Made by a program: the position numbers and the translations under genes
Notes under the pieces: model-generated
Databases searched by the model: none
What the model saw: only the letters and a program-made list of their open reading frames with translations
Told to the model about the DNA's origin: nothing
Origin: Kushneria avicenniae
Lineage (GTDB): Bacteria; Pseudomonadota; Gammaproteobacteria; Pseudomonadales; Halomonadaceae
DNA: 64,000 nt
Assembly: GCF_900112585.1 (NCBI RefSeq)
Contig: NZ_FOLY01000003.1
Span: 434,001-498,000 of the forward strand
Reading direction: 5' to 3'
Part shown: positions 7,462 to 17,198 of the stretch, one piece after another
How the letters are laid out: each line of letters opens with the position of its first letter
Numbering within the stretch: position 1 is the first letter of the stretch

Positions 7462-8190
7462 ATGCGTTACGAGCTCTATTACTGGCCGAGCATTCCCGGC
7501 CGGGGCGAATTCATCCGGCTGGCGCTGGAGGCCGGCGGGGCCGACTATATTGATGTGGGCAACAGCACCGAGCCCGGCTACGGCATCGAGGCGGTCAACG
7601 CCTGGCTTGAAGGCAGCGAGACCCGTTACCCGCCCCTGGCGCCGCCCTTTTTAAAGGCGGGCAAGGAGGTCATCTCCCACGTCGCCAATATCCTGCTGTA
7701 CCTGGGGCCGCGGCTGAAGCTGGTCAGCGACGACAAGGTCTATCAGTTCTGGGCCCACAGCCTGCAGCTGACCATTACCGATCTTGTCGCCGAGACCCAC
7801 GATGTCCATCACCCCATGGGGCCGGAGCTTTACTTCGAGGATCAGCAGACGGAAGCCGTTCGCCGGGCGGGCAACTTTCTCGACAATCGCCTGCCGAAGT
7901 TTCTTCACTACTTCGAGCAGATTCTCGACAGGAATCCCGAAAGCGACGTGTATCTGGTCGGCAAGCGGCTCTCCTACGTCGATCTATCGCTCTTTCACAT
8001 GGTGCAGGGGCTGCGCTATGCCTTCCCGAACGCCATGGCCGCGCTGGAAGCGGATATCCCGAAAGTGATTGCCCTGCATGATCACGTACTGGAACTGCCC
8101 CTGATCAGCGAATATCTCGCCTCCGAACGGCGTCTGCCGTTTTCCGAGCAGGGACTCTTTCGTCACTATCCGATGCTTGATCGCGGATAA
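7462..8190 (+). CDS. Glutathione S-transferase family protein
   Basis: Soluble protein of 242 residues. The N-terminal thioredoxin-like domain starts LYYWPSIPGRGEFIRLALE, the pattern of sigma-like GSTs with the catalytic Tyr near residue 7. The C-terminal helical domain includes VYLVGKRLSYVDLSLFHMVQGL, the usual N-capping box region (SYVDLSLF). GGAGAGAAG upstream is a good ribosome binding site. It stands alone between the MocR regulator and the iron-binding protein gene. Likely roles are detoxification or peroxide reduction with glutathione; substrate unknown. Confidence 0.85.
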   Translation: MRYELYYWPSIPGRGEFIRLALEAGGADYIDVGNSTEPGYGIEAVNAWLEGSETRYPPLAPPFLKAGKEVISHVANILLYLGPRLKLVSDDKVYQFWAHSLQLTITDLVAETHDVHHPMGPELYFEDQQTEAVRRAGNFLDNRLPKFLHYFEQILDRNPESDVYLVGKRLSYVDLSLFHMVQGLRYAFPNAMAALEADIPKVIALHDHVLELPLISEYLASERRLPFSEQGLFRHYPMLDRG

Positions 8191-8234
8191 AACGCTTTCA
8201 CTGTGCCGACAGCGTCAGCAGAATTGACGCCAGC

Positions 8235-8273
8235 ACCGTGCATAAATGATAATTATTCTCCTTTATGCACGGT
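8235..8273. repeat. 12-bp perfect inverted repeat enclosing a Fur box
   Basis: ACCGTGCATAAA (8235-8246) and TTTATGCACGGT (8262-8273) pair perfectly around a 15-base loop that carries most of a Fur-like box. It is 13 bases before the start of the binding-protein gene, so it may be an operator for a second regulator or an RNA hairpin in the leader. Confidence 0.65.
8242..8260. promoter_or_regulatory. Fur box upstream of the binding-protein gene
   Basis: ATAAATGATAATTATTCTC matches the 19-bp Fur consensus at 14 positions, with an unbroken match AATGATAAT in the core. It is 27 bases upstream of the start at 8287, fitting iron repression. Confidence 0.65.
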
Positions 8274-8286
8274 ATAGAATATATTC

Positions 8287-9426
8287 ATGATGTCCTTTTC
8301 AGGGTGGCGCTGGCGCTGCGTTGCTCTTTTTCTGTGGCTTGCTGGCGGGATTGTGCCTGCCCATGCCGCAGACTTCCCCATGACCGTCACCGATATCGCC
8401 GGGCGTCAGGTCTCCATTGAACGTTCCCCTCAGCATATTTTTCTGGATGACCCCCGTCATCTGTTCGCCCTTGCTGCACTGCTCCCCGATCCGGTCTCGC
8501 GCCTGAGCGGCTGGCGCGGATCGCTTGCAGGCTTTGACCGACAGGCACAGGCCGGGTTTACCGCACGATTCCCCGCTCTGAAGGCGCTACCGTCACTGGG
8601 CCACAACAACGCCGGCTTCAGTACCGAGTCACTGCTGGCACTCTCGCCCGATCTCGTGGTGACCAACCTGGCCCGCTATCCCGAGATGCGTGATTCACCC
8701 ATGCTGGGCCAGCTCGAAGCACTGGGTATCCCGGTCCTGTTCATCGATTTTCAGCGCCATCCGCTACTCGATACGGTGCCATCTCTTGCGCTGCTTGGAG
8801 AGGTGCTTGATGCAAAGCCCCGCGCCGGAGCGCTGACCCGGGACCTGGATACCGCAATCGATGCCGTGGATCACTGTCTCGACAACGTCACCACCCGCCC
8901 CAGCGTGCTGATTGACATTGCGCCGGGGCTCAAGGTGGATTGCTGTCGCAGCAATTTCGACACCGGTCTTGCGGATCTGGTGGCGCGTGCCGGCGGAGAC
9001 AATATCGCCGCCGGTCTGACCCCGGGCAGCGAGAATGTCCTCAATCCGGAAGCCATTCTGGCCCGCGACCCGGACGTCATCATCGCCACCGCCGCCCAGT
9101 GGGCCCGGGGGGAATCGATCCGGGCCGGCTTTGGCGTTGATGTCGCCAGCACTCGGCAGGACATGGCCGACATCGTGGCTGAGCGACCCGGCTGGGGAGT
9201 GCTCTCGGCTGTCAACGGGGGCAGGTTTCATGCCCTGTGGCACGGCTATCATCAGGGGCCCTTCAGCGCCGTGGCGCTTCAGGCAATTGCCGGATGGCTG
9301 CATCCGCAGCAGTGCGCCGCGCTCGATCCGGAAGCCACTCGTGAAGCCCTGTTTCGAGATTATCTGCCGATCGCACCCGACGGCACCTTCCAGACCACCT
9401 ACCCGCCAGCAACGTCTGACCGATGA
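8287..9426 (+). CDS. Periplasmic metal/siderophore-binding protein (FecB/BtuF type)
   Basis: Substrate-binding protein of 379 residues. A signal peptide (about 1-27, ending AHA-ADF) precedes VTDIAGRQVSIERSPQHI, the standard opening of class III iron-siderophore/vitamin B12 binding proteins. The middle has LLALSPDLVVTNLARYP and the C-terminal lobe has ILARDPDVIIATAAQW. There is no clear Shine-Dalgarno sequence before 8287, and an ATG directly follows it at 8290. No ABC permease or ATPase lies nearby, so the partners must be elsewhere, or the protein hands its ligand to something else. A Fur box inside an inverted repeat lies just upstream, and the second siderophore receptor is next on the same strand. 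Confidence 0.85.
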   Translation: MMSFSGWRWRCVALFLWLAGGIVPAHAADFPMTVTDIAGRQVSIERSPQHIFLDDPRHLFALAALLPDPVSRLSGWRGSLAGFDRQAQAGFTARFPALKALPSLGHNNAGFSTESLLALSPDLVVTNLARYPEMRDSPMLGQLEALGIPVLFIDFQRHPLLDTVPSLALLGEVLDAKPRAGALTRDLDTAIDAVDHCLDNVTTRPSVLIDIAPGLKVDCCRSNFDTGLADLVARAGGDNIAAGLTPGSENVLNPEAILARDPDVIIATAAQWARGESIRAGFGVDVASTRQDMADIVAERPGWGVLSAVNGGRFHALWHGYHQGPFSAVALQAIAGWLHPQQCAALDPEATREALFRDYLPIAPDGTFQTTYPPATSDR

Positions 9427-9450
9427 AACCGGTCATCCTGCCCGGGAATC

Positions 9451-9474
9451 ACGGGTAAACGGGTAAACGGGTAA
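9451..9474 (+). repeat. Three tandem copies of an 8-base unit
   Basis: ACGGGTAA is repeated three times without gaps at 9451-9458, 9459-9466 and 9467-9474, in the gap between the binding-protein gene and the second receptor. It could be a slipped-strand expansion or a set of binding sites; no other copies were noticed. Confidence 0.6.
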
Positions 9475-9573
9475 ACGCTTAACAAGAAGCATCTCGACAA
9501 AAACCATAACGACCGCCCTTTGATGACGGTCATGACACGCCGCACAAGCGGCATATTTCAGGGAACACATACC

Positions 9574-11697
9574 ATGTCACAACGCCACTCCGGGCTGCCG
9601 ATGTCGCTTGTCACGACACTGCTCCTGCTATCGGCAGGTTCGCTCATCTCTACCAACGCCAGCGCCGCCGAAACCGATACCCTTGACTCACTTACAGTGA
9701 CCGCCTCCCGAATCGGGGCATCACCCGCTCAGGGCTACCGACCGGGTACTTCCAGCATGGTGACCGGCCGCCAGACTGACTTTCTCGACCAGGCGCGGAC
9801 CGTCAATGCGATCACACCGCAGATGATCGCGGATATCAGCGCCGATTCCCTGACCGACGCCATGGCCTTTGTCCCTGGCGTCACCCAGGGCAATACCATG
9901 GGCGGTACCGAAGCGGGCTTCATGAAACGCGGGTTTGGCAGCAACAGTGACGGGTCGGTCCTGCGCGACGGCATCCGACAGCCGCGCAACACCTTCCCGC
10001 TGTTTACCACCGAGCGCATCGAAGTGCTCAAGGGACCGGGCTCGTTTCGATATGGCATCCAGGAGCCGGGTGGGGTCATCAACCTCGTCACCAAAAAGCC
10101 GCAATATGAATGGCAGCGCACGATCAGCGGGGAGGGCAGCTCGTTTGGCGGCGGCAATGCCAGCATCGATCTGACCGGCCCGCTGGGCGACAGCGGCGCC
10201 GCCTTTCGATTCATTGTCGGCCATCAGGACAAGGATTACTGGCGCAACTTCGGCAACAACCGCCAGACCGTGATTGCCCCCTCGCTGGCCTGGGAAGACG
10301 ACGATACCCGATTGTGGCTTGCCTACGAATATCGTGACTACGACCTGACTCTGGATCGCGGCACCGCCTTCGTCGATGGCCGTCCGGTCGATATTCCACG
10401 CAAGCGTCGTCTCGACGAAAACTGGTCAAGGGTGACCGGGCACGACCAGTCATTGACCGCTCGCTGGGAGCAGGATCTCGATGCCGACTGGACCAGCCGC
10501 CTCACCTGGGGCTGGAATCGGCGCCAGTATGATGATGGTCAGCCACGAGTCCTGAGCGTCGACGAACAGGGCAACGCCCGTCGCCGCGCCGATGCCAATC
10601 ACGGCTTCGATCGCCGGGTCATCTATAGCGCTGCCGAGCTGCTCGGCAATGTGGACCTGGCCGGCATTCGCCATGAGATCACCCTGGGCGCGGATCACGA
10701 ACGTCGCCGTGACTATCTGGCCGACCGCTATCGTGGCACGACCGATACGATCTCGATTTATGATCCCGATTACGGTGATCTCGATCTTGACGGTGCGACC
10801 TACGAAACCGCGCGCAGCAACCGTCTCGATGAAATCAACAGCACTGCCGCCTATGTCGACGATGCCATCCACCTCGGTGAGCGCTGGACTCTAGGGCTGG
10901 GCGGACGCTATCAGTACACCGAGCAGAAGGGCGGACAGGGGCGCCCCTTCGTGACGGATACCGATAGCGACGATACCGTCTTCCTGCCGCATGCCAGCTT
11001 GCTCTACAGGATCGATCCCGTGACGTCGGCCTACGCGAGTTACAGCGAATCCTTTATTCCCAACGTCCCGGACAGCGACACCGGCCAGACCTTCGATCCG
11101 GAAGAGGGGCATGGCTGGGAAATCGGACTGAAACGACGCCTGCTCGAAGAACGTCTTGAAGCGTCGCTGGCCTATTTCGAGATCACCAAGAAAAACGTGG
11201 TCGTCACCGACAATGGCGTCTCCAACGCCGTGGGCAAAAGCGACGCCAGGGGCGTGGAACTTGCCCTGCAGGGGCAATTGACTGACCGGCTCTCGCTGCT
11301 GGGGAGCTATACCTGGACCGATGCCGAGGTACGCAAGGACGCCGAAGGCGGTACCGAAGGCAACGAGTTGCCCAATGTGGCGCGTCACACCGCCTCACTG
11401 CTGCTGACCCGAGAGCTTGATGTTGCGCCCGAAAACGGTCGCTGGCGGGTCGGCGGCGGCCTGCGCTATGTCGGCCATCGCCAGGGAGATGCCGAGAACA
11501 GCTTCAGCCTTGACGACTATACCGTGGCCGACGCCTTTATCGCCTGGGACAACGGCTGGCTGGGCGACAATACCCACGTACAGCTCAACGTTCACAACCT
11601 GTTCGATACGACCTATTACCCTTCCAGTGGCGGCGATACCCGGGTCGTGGTGGGGGATCCCATGGAGGTCAGTCTGAGTGCCAGCCTGAGCTTCTGA
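9574..11697 (+). CDS. TonB-dependent siderophore receptor (second)
   Basis: Outer-membrane importer of about 707 residues. The ATG at 9574 (MSQRHSGLPM) is preferred because CAGGGAA lies about 12 bases upstream; an ATG at 9520 would add 18 residues without a signal character. A signal peptide ends NASA-AET. DSLTVTASR is the TonB-box region, followed by the plug (FTTERIEVLKGPGSFRYG, then PGGVINLVTKKP) and a barrel ending in VSLSASLSF with the canonical C-terminal Phe. It has no STN signalling domain. It follows the binding-protein gene by about 150 bases and may share its iron control. The ligand is probably a ferric siderophore. Confidence 0.92.
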   Translation: MSQRHSGLPMSLVTTLLLLSAGSLISTNASAAETDTLDSLTVTASRIGASPAQGYRPGTSSMVTGRQTDFLDQARTVNAITPQMIADISADSLTDAMAFVPGVTQGNTMGGTEAGFMKRGFGSNSDGSVLRDGIRQPRNTFPLFTTERIEVLKGPGSFRYGIQEPGGVINLVTKKPQYEWQRTISGEGSSFGGGNASIDLTGPLGDSGAAFRFIVGHQDKDYWRNFGNNRQTVIAPSLAWEDDDTRLWLAYEYRDYDLTLDRGTAFVDGRPVDIPRKRRLDENWSRVTGHDQSLTARWEQDLDADWTSRLTWGWNRRQYDDGQPRVLSVDEQGNARRRADANHGFDRRVIYSAAELLGNVDLAGIRHEITLGADHERRRDYLADRYRGTTDTISIYDPDYGDLDLDGATYETARSNRLDEINSTAAYVDDAIHLGERWTLGLGGRYQYTEQKGGQGRPFVTDTDSDDTVFLPHASLLYRIDPVTSAYASYSESFIPNVPDSDTGQTFDPEEGHGWEIGLKRRLLEERLEASLAYFEITKKNVVVTDNGVSNAVGKSDARGVELALQGQLTDRLSLLGSYTWTDAEVRKDAEGGTEGNELPNVARHTASLLLTRELDVAPENGRWRVGGGLRYVGHRQGDAENSFSLDDYTVADAFIAWDNGWLGDNTHVQLNVHNLFDTTYYPSSGGDTRVVVGDPMEVSLSASLSF

Positions 11698-11790
11698 CCG
11701 ATCAGGCATGACTTTCGACTGGCGGCAGCGGCGTGCGTGGCCCAGGCTTTGATAAACGCGAAATCCATTGGGAATGGCACAGGGAAAAGC

Positions 11791-12447
11791 ATGAACCTCT
11801 ACATCTACGACCACTGCCCCTTTTGCGTCAAGGCACGCATGATTTTCGGCCTGCGGGATGTACCGATCACGCTGCAGACGCTGCTCAACGACGACGCCGA
11901 AACGCCCACCCGATTGATCGGTGAAAAGAAGGTGCCGATCCTCGAATTCGAGGATGGACACACCATGGGCGAGAGCATGGACATCGTGAAGGGCATCGAC
12001 AGCCAGGCGGAAGGCGTGAAGGTCATGGATGGCCCGCGCAATCCGGAAATCACCCGCTGGGTCAGCGCCGCCTCCGATACCGTGGCCAGACTCTTCATCC
12101 CCCGCGTGCCGAAGGCGCCGCTGGGCGAATTCGCCACTGTCGAGGCTGCCGAGTATTTCACGGCCAACAAGGAGGTCGCATTTGGCAGCTTCGACACGCT
12201 GCTCGAGCAGACACCGGAACTCATGGTGGAGGTGGAGCGCTGGCTCAACGAGCTGGATGCCCTGATCCAGTCGCCGGAGGCCGTCAACGAGGTGCTCTCC
12301 ATGGATGACATCGAGCTCTTCCCGGTGCTGCGCCAGCTCTCGCTGGTGGAAGGCGTGAAGTATCCGAAAAACGTTGAAGCCTATCGGCAGGCCATGGCGC
12401 AGCTGGCCGATGTGCCCCTGCATGACGAGATCGCCGTCGCGGCCTGA
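11791..12447 (+). CDS. grxB: Glutaredoxin 2
   Basis: Protein of 218 residues that reduces protein and glutathione disulfides with glutathione. The ATG at 11791 begins MNLYIYDHCPFCVKARMIFG, with the active-site CPFC of Grx2, and AGGG precedes it. KKVPILEFEDGHTMGESMDI carries the cis-proline loop (VP) and the glutathione-binding ES. The C-terminal GST-like helical domain makes the length (about 215) that of GrxB rather than classical short glutaredoxins. It is a single gene between the siderophore receptor and gmk. Confidence 0.92.
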   Translation: MNLYIYDHCPFCVKARMIFGLRDVPITLQTLLNDDAETPTRLIGEKKVPILEFEDGHTMGESMDIVKGIDSQAEGVKVMDGPRNPEITRWVSAASDTVARLFIPRVPKAPLGEFATVEAAEYFTANKEVAFGSFDTLLEQTPELMVEVERWLNELDALIQSPEAVNEVLSMDDIELFPVLRQLSLVEGVKYPKNVEAYRQAMAQLADVPLHDEIAVAA

Positions 12448-12485
12448 GCAATCTCCTCACGGGCGGCTGCAGGGCTGTGCCATAA

Positions 12486-13154
<669 letters not shown>

Positions 13155-13245
13155 ACTCGGTTCCCCCTTCCGAACACGATAACGCCCGGCCTGGTGACGC
13201 GCCGGACGCCTTCACTCAGACCACACGCATTCAGGAGCCAGCATC

Positions 13246-13497
13246 ATGGCACGAGTAACGGTTGAAGATTGTCTCGAATACATGGATAACCGCTTTCAGC
13301 TGGTCATGGTCGCGACCCACCGCGCCCGCCAGCTGGCTCGCGGCTCGCGCAATGCCGAACTCCCGTGGGAAAACGACAAGGCTACCGTCATGGCCCTGCG
13401 TGAAATCGCCGCGCAAAAGGTCGACCGCTCCGTGCTCAACGAGCCGCTGGAAGCCATGGTCCCGCAGCGCCCCCGTTACGAACCGGAAAGCGAATAA
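13246..13497 (+). CDS. rpoZ: RNA polymerase omega subunit
   Basis: Protein of 83 residues that helps assemble RNA polymerase by holding the beta' subunit and forms part of one ppGpp site. [20 protein letters not shown] and the conserved [11 protein letters not shown] and [13 protein letters not shown] identify it. AGGAG lies upstream of the ATG. It sits 91 bases after gmk and 26 bases before spoT, the usual gammaproteobacterial order. Confidence 0.96.
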   Translation: MARVTVEDCLEYMDNRFQLVMVATHRARQLARGSRNAELPWENDKATVMALREIAAQKVDRSVLNEPLEAMVPQRPRYEPESE

Positions 13498-13523
13498 GCC
13501 CATTGCCCATACACTGACCTGCC

Positions 13524-15647
13524 ATGTTCACGATCGATGATCTCTCCGACCGCCTGGACGGCTACCTGACCGTCGATGAGATCGCGCAGGTCAGACGCGC
13601 CTTCTACTACGCCGAACAGGCCCACGACGGCCAGCATCGCCGCTCCGGCGAGCCCTATGTGACCCACCCGCTGGCCGTGGCCAACATCCTGGCCAACATG
13701 CACATGGACTATCAAAGCCTGATGGCGGCGATGCTCCATGATGTGATCGAGGATACCGGCATCACCAAGGAGGCGCTGTCGCGCCAGTTCGGCGAGGAAG
13801 TGGCCGAGCTGGTCGATGGCGTTTCGAAGCTGACCCAGATCACCTTCGAGGACAAGGCCGTCGCCCAGGCGGAAAACTTCCAGAAGATGGTGCTGGCGAT
13901 GTCGCGTGATATTCGCGTCATCATCGTCAAGCTGGCCGACCGGCTGCACAACATGCGCACCCTGGGTGCCCTGCGCCCGGACAAGAAGCGGCGTATCGCC
14001 CGCGAGACGCTCGAGATCTATTCACGCATCGCCGGGCGACTGGGCATCAACACCATCCGGGTGGAGCTGGAGGACCTCTCCTTTCAGGCCATCCACCCGA
14101 TGCGCGCCGAGCGCATCCAGCGCGCGGTGGTCAAGGCGCGCGGCAACCGCCGCTCGATGGTGCGCCACGTTCAGAGCACCCTGCAGAGCACGCTGGATGG
14201 CGACGAGCTGCCCGGCACGGTAATGGGCCGCCAGAAGCATCTGCTGTCGATCTATCGCAAGATGCGCGATCAGCGCAAGCCCTTCAACGAGCTGATGGAC
14301 GTGTTCGGCTTTCGCATCGTCACCGATCGGGTCGATACCTGCTATCGCATCCTGGGCGCGGTGCACAATCTCTACAAGCCGGTGCCGGGGCGCTTCAAGG
14401 ACTACATCGCCATCCCCAAGGCCAACGGCTACCAGAGCCTGCATACCACGCTCTTTGGCCCCAACGGTATTCCCATCGAGGTGCAGATTCGCACCCGCGA
14501 GATGGAGGCGATGGCCAACAACGGTATTGCCGCCCACTGGCTCTACAAGGCCGGGCAGACCGACCGCCCGATCGCCATGGGCAGCCACGCCCGCGCTCGC
14601 GAATGGGTACGCGGCCTGCTGGAAATGCAGCGCCACGCCGGCAATTCGCTGGAGTTCATCGAACACGTCAAAAACGACCTGTTCCCCGATGACGCCTACG
14701 TGTTCACCCCCAAGGGCGACATCATGGAACTGCCGCGCGGCGCTACCGCAATCGACTTTGCCTACGCGGTGCACACCGACATCGGCAACAGCTGCATCGC
14801 CTGTCGCATCGACCGGCATCTGGCGCCGCTGTCATCGCGCCTTGAAAGCGGCCAGACGGTTGAAATCATCACCGCCCCCGGCGCCCAGCCCAATCTGGCA
14901 TGGCTGTCGTTCACGATCACGGCCAAGGCCCGTTCGGCGGTGCGTCATGCCCTCAAGCATCAGCAGCGCAACGACTCGGTAGCGCTGGGCCGACGCCTGC
15001 TCAACCAGGCGCTCTCTTCGTTCAACATGACGCTGGACAGCCTCGCGCCTGCCCACGTCGACGAACTGCTCAAGGCGCTGTCACTGGACACGCTGGATGA
15101 CCTGCTCGAGGAGATCGGGCTGGGCAGCCGTGTGGCCTGGAGCGTGGCGCGGCGGCTGGCCGACAGCGAGCCCGAACAGATTGAGGCCCATAGTGACGAT
15201 CAGGGCGCCATGGCGATCAGCGGCGCCCACAACATGGTGATCAGCTTTGCCCGCTGCTGCTATCCATTGCCGGGGGATGCCATTGTCGGCAGCCTCAGCG
15301 CCGGACGCGGCATTGTGGTGCATCGCAGCGAATGCGGTAATCTGGAAGACTGCCGTGAAGACCCGGAAAAGTGCTTCCCACTGCAGTGGTCCGACACCGT
15401 GGAGGATGACTTCCCGGTGGGGCTGCGCATTGAAATCGAAACGCGTCGCGGGCTGGTGGCCGAGCTTGCCAGCCTGATCAACGACGCCGAAGCCAATATC
15501 GAGCGCATCAATATCGAGGAGCGTGATGAGCGTCTGTCGATCGTCAACCTGACCCTTGCCGTGCGCAACCGCGTGCATCTGGCACGTATCATCAAGCGTA
15601 TTCGCAACCTGGCCTATGTGGGTCGCATCTCGCGTACCGGCAGCTGA
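13524..15647 (+). CDS. spoT: Bifunctional (p)ppGpp synthetase/hydrolase SpoT
   Basis: Protein of 707 residues setting the alarmone ppGpp level. The N-terminal HD hydrolase domain (about 20-180) keeps its metal residues in YVTHPLAVANILANM and MLHDVIEDTG. The synthetase domain (about 230-350) has RQKHLLSIYRKM, FGFRIVTD and NGYQSLHTT. TGS (about 390-450) and a C-terminal ACT domain (about 630-705) follow. The hydrolase motifs mark it as SpoT-like (bifunctional) rather than RelA. It lies 26 bases after rpoZ and 69 bases before ridA, so the gmk-rpoZ-spoT-ridA group may be cotranscribed. Confidence 0.96.
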   Translation: MFTIDDLSDRLDGYLTVDEIAQVRRAFYYAEQAHDGQHRRSGEPYVTHPLAVANILANMHMDYQSLMAAMLHDVIEDTGITKEALSRQFGEEVAELVDGVSKLTQITFEDKAVAQAENFQKMVLAMSRDIRVIIVKLADRLHNMRTLGALRPDKKRRIARETLEIYSRIAGRLGINTIRVELEDLSFQAIHPMRAERIQRAVVKARGNRRSMVRHVQSTLQSTLDGDELPGTVMGRQKHLLSIYRKMRDQRKPFNELMDVFGFRIVTDRVDTCYRILGAVHNLYKPVPGRFKDYIAIPKANGYQSLHTTLFGPNGIPIEVQIRTREMEAMANNGIAAHWLYKAGQTDRPIAMGSHARAREWVRGLLEMQRHAGNSLEFIEHVKNDLFPDDAYVFTPKGDIMELPRGATAIDFAYAVHTDIGNSCIACRIDRHLAPLSSRLESGQTVEIITAPGAQPNLAWLSFTITAKARSAVRHALKHQQRNDSVALGRRLLNQALSSFNMTLDSLAPAHVDELLKALSLDTLDDLLEEIGLGSRVAWSVARRLADSEPEQIEAHSDDQGAMAISGAHNMVISFARCCYPLPGDAIVGSLSAGRGIVVHRSECGNLEDCREDPEKCFPLQWSDTVEDDFPVGLRIEIETRRGLVAELASLINDAEANIERINIEERDERLSIVNLTLAVRNRVHLARIIKRIRNLAYVGRISRTGS

Positions 15648-15716
15648 CGATATATCGCATCATCCCCTTTTAAAGCGTCTCGACAACACGTTGCGACAAC
15701 AACGCAGGGAGTGTTC

Positions 15717-16106
15717 ATGAGTAACCGTGCCGCCATCCATACCGATCACGCGCCAAAGGCCATCGGGCCCTATTCGCAGGCCATCAAGGCCGGCAACACC
15801 ATCTATCTGTCGGGTCAGATTCCGCTGGACCCGGTCAGCATGGAGATCGTGAGCGACGACATCGAGCAGCAGGCCCATCAGGTCTTCAAAAACATGAAGG
15901 CCGTCTGTGAAGAAGCCGCCGGAACGCTGGCTGACATCGTCAAACTCAACCTCTACCTGACCGACCTGTCGCACTTTGCTCGCGTCAACGCGGTCATGGA
16001 AGAGTGGTTCCAGCCGCCCTATCCGGCGCGTGCCGCCGTGGGCGTAAAGGAGCTGCCCAAGGGCAGCCAGTTTGAAGCCGAAGGGGTCATGGTGCTGGGC
16101 GACTGA
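15717..16106 (+). CDS. ridA: Reactive enamine/imine deaminase RidA
   Basis: Protein of 129 residues of the YjgF/YER057c/UK114 family, which hydrolyses 2-aminoacrylate and related enamines made by PLP enzymes. DHAPKAIGPYSQAI and GNTIYLSGQIPLDP are family marks, and RAAVGVKELPKGSQFEAEG carries the catalytic Arg and the conserved Glu. The ATG at 15717 with AGGGAG at 15706 is preferred over a GTG at 15711. It is the last gene of the spoT cluster and is followed by a strong hairpin. Confidence 0.94.
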   Translation: MSNRAAIHTDHAPKAIGPYSQAIKAGNTIYLSGQIPLDPVSMEIVSDDIEQQAHQVFKNMKAVCEEAAGTLADIVKLNLYLTDLSHFARVNAVMEEWFQPPYPARAAVGVKELPKGSQFEAEGVMVLGD

Positions 16107-16134
16107 GTCGTCTCACGACTGACCGGTGACCGCA

Positions 16135-16174
16135 ATGAAAGGGGGCGATGGCACAGGCCATCGCCCCCTTTCAT
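16135..16174. terminator. Perfect 18-bp terminator hairpin after ridA
   Basis: The arms 16135-16152 and 16157-16174 (ends ATGAAAGGGGGC / GCCCCCTTTCAT) pair perfectly around loop ACAG. It lies between the convergent ends of ridA and the NAD-binding protein gene and could serve both strands. Confidence 0.8.
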
Positions 16175-16211
16175 ATATCCGGTCTACGCCCGGCAGGACC
16201 CTCGCGCAGCG

Positions 16212-17087
16212 TCAGGCCTGCTCGCTGACCTGAACGCCGGCCGCCTTGAGCACCTGAGCGTAGCCTTCGCGAAAGGTGGGGTACTCAAAGTGGTAGCCGG
16301 CCTCGACCAGCCGAGCGCTGTCGCAGCGCTTGCTGGCGCGACGACGCAGCGGCGACTGGATGGTGCTGCTGGGCTCGACATTGAGCCGGGCCGCCAGCCA
16401 CATCATTACGTCATGCAGCGGCGTGGACTCGGTATCGCTGCCCAGATAGACCGGCGCCAGCGGTTCATTGCTGACGGCGCGCTCGATGAGAAAATCCAGC
16501 ACGCCGGCACAGTCGTCGCGATGGATGCGGTTGGAGTACATCGGCGGACTCTTTGGCGCGATGCGACCTTCCTGCACCTGGCCGATCAGCCGCTCGCGGC
16601 CGGGGCCATAGATGCCCGAAAAGCGTACAGCCGTGCCGGGCAGAACGCTTTTGGCCAGACGCTGTTCGGCCTCGACCAGCAGGCGTCCGGAGAAACTCTG
16701 GGGCTCGGTCACGCTTTCTTCGTCGACCGTCTCTCCCTCCTGCTGACCGTAGACCGAGGTCGAGGAGACAAAGAACACATGCTGCGGTGCACGCTCGCGC
16801 GCTTCATAGTGGCTCAGCACCCGATCGAGACCATCGACGTAGGCCGCCTGATAGGCGCTCTCTTCGAAGCGGTCAGCGCTGAGTGCATAGACTACAATGT
16901 CGGCATCCGGCAGCGCCTCGAGCGAGGAAACGTCATTGATATCCATCGATAAAGCTTCGATACCGCTGCGCTCGAGTCCCTCGGCATGGCGGCGAACACC
17001 GACCACGCGATATCCCTGTGCGAGCTTGCGCTGCCCCAGTGCGGTACCAACATCACCGCATCCAAGGATGAGAATTGTCTTGTTCAC
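16212..17087 (-). CDS. SDR-family NAD(P)-binding protein, YeeZ-like
   Basis: Protein of 291 residues with an extended short-chain dehydrogenase fold. ILILGCGDVGTALGQ is the Rossmann GxGxxG dinucleotide site. FVSSTSVYGQ holds the Ser/Thr and Tyr of the active-site region, though the usual YxxxK lysine is not obvious. RFSGIYGPGRERLIGQ is typical of NAD-dependent epimerases such as E. coli YeeZ. It starts at a GTG (17085-17087) with AGGAG upstream. Substrate and reaction are unknown. It is divergent from oxyR. Confidence 0.8.
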   Translation of the reverse strand: MNKTILILGCGDVGTALGQRKLAQGYRVVGVRRHAEGLERSGIEALSMDINDVSSLEALPDADIVVYALSADRFEESAYQAAYVDGLDRVLSHYEARERAPQHVFFVSSTSVYGQQEGETVDEESVTEPQSFSGRLLVEAEQRLAKSVLPGTAVRFSGIYGPGRERLIGQVQEGRIAPKSPPMYSNRIHRDDCAGVLDFLIERAVSNEPLAPVYLGSDTESTPLHDVMMWLAARLNVEPSSTIQSPLRRRASKRCDSARLVEAGYHFEYPTFREGYAQVLKAAGVQVSEQA

Positions 17088-17198
17088 CCGCTAAGCTCCT
17101 TGCTTGATAGGGCCGATAAGGTTTGACTATAAGGCCCTGAATTGAACGGTCGCTTCCTGCGACAATTTCCTGTTCCACGTGCTGGCTCGGTCTGCTAC

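Noticed and set aside
17171-17186. Sequence TGTTCCACGTG upstream of oxyR resembling a parS site
   Set aside because: Only the first 11 of 16 positions match the parS palindrome; the right arm is absent.
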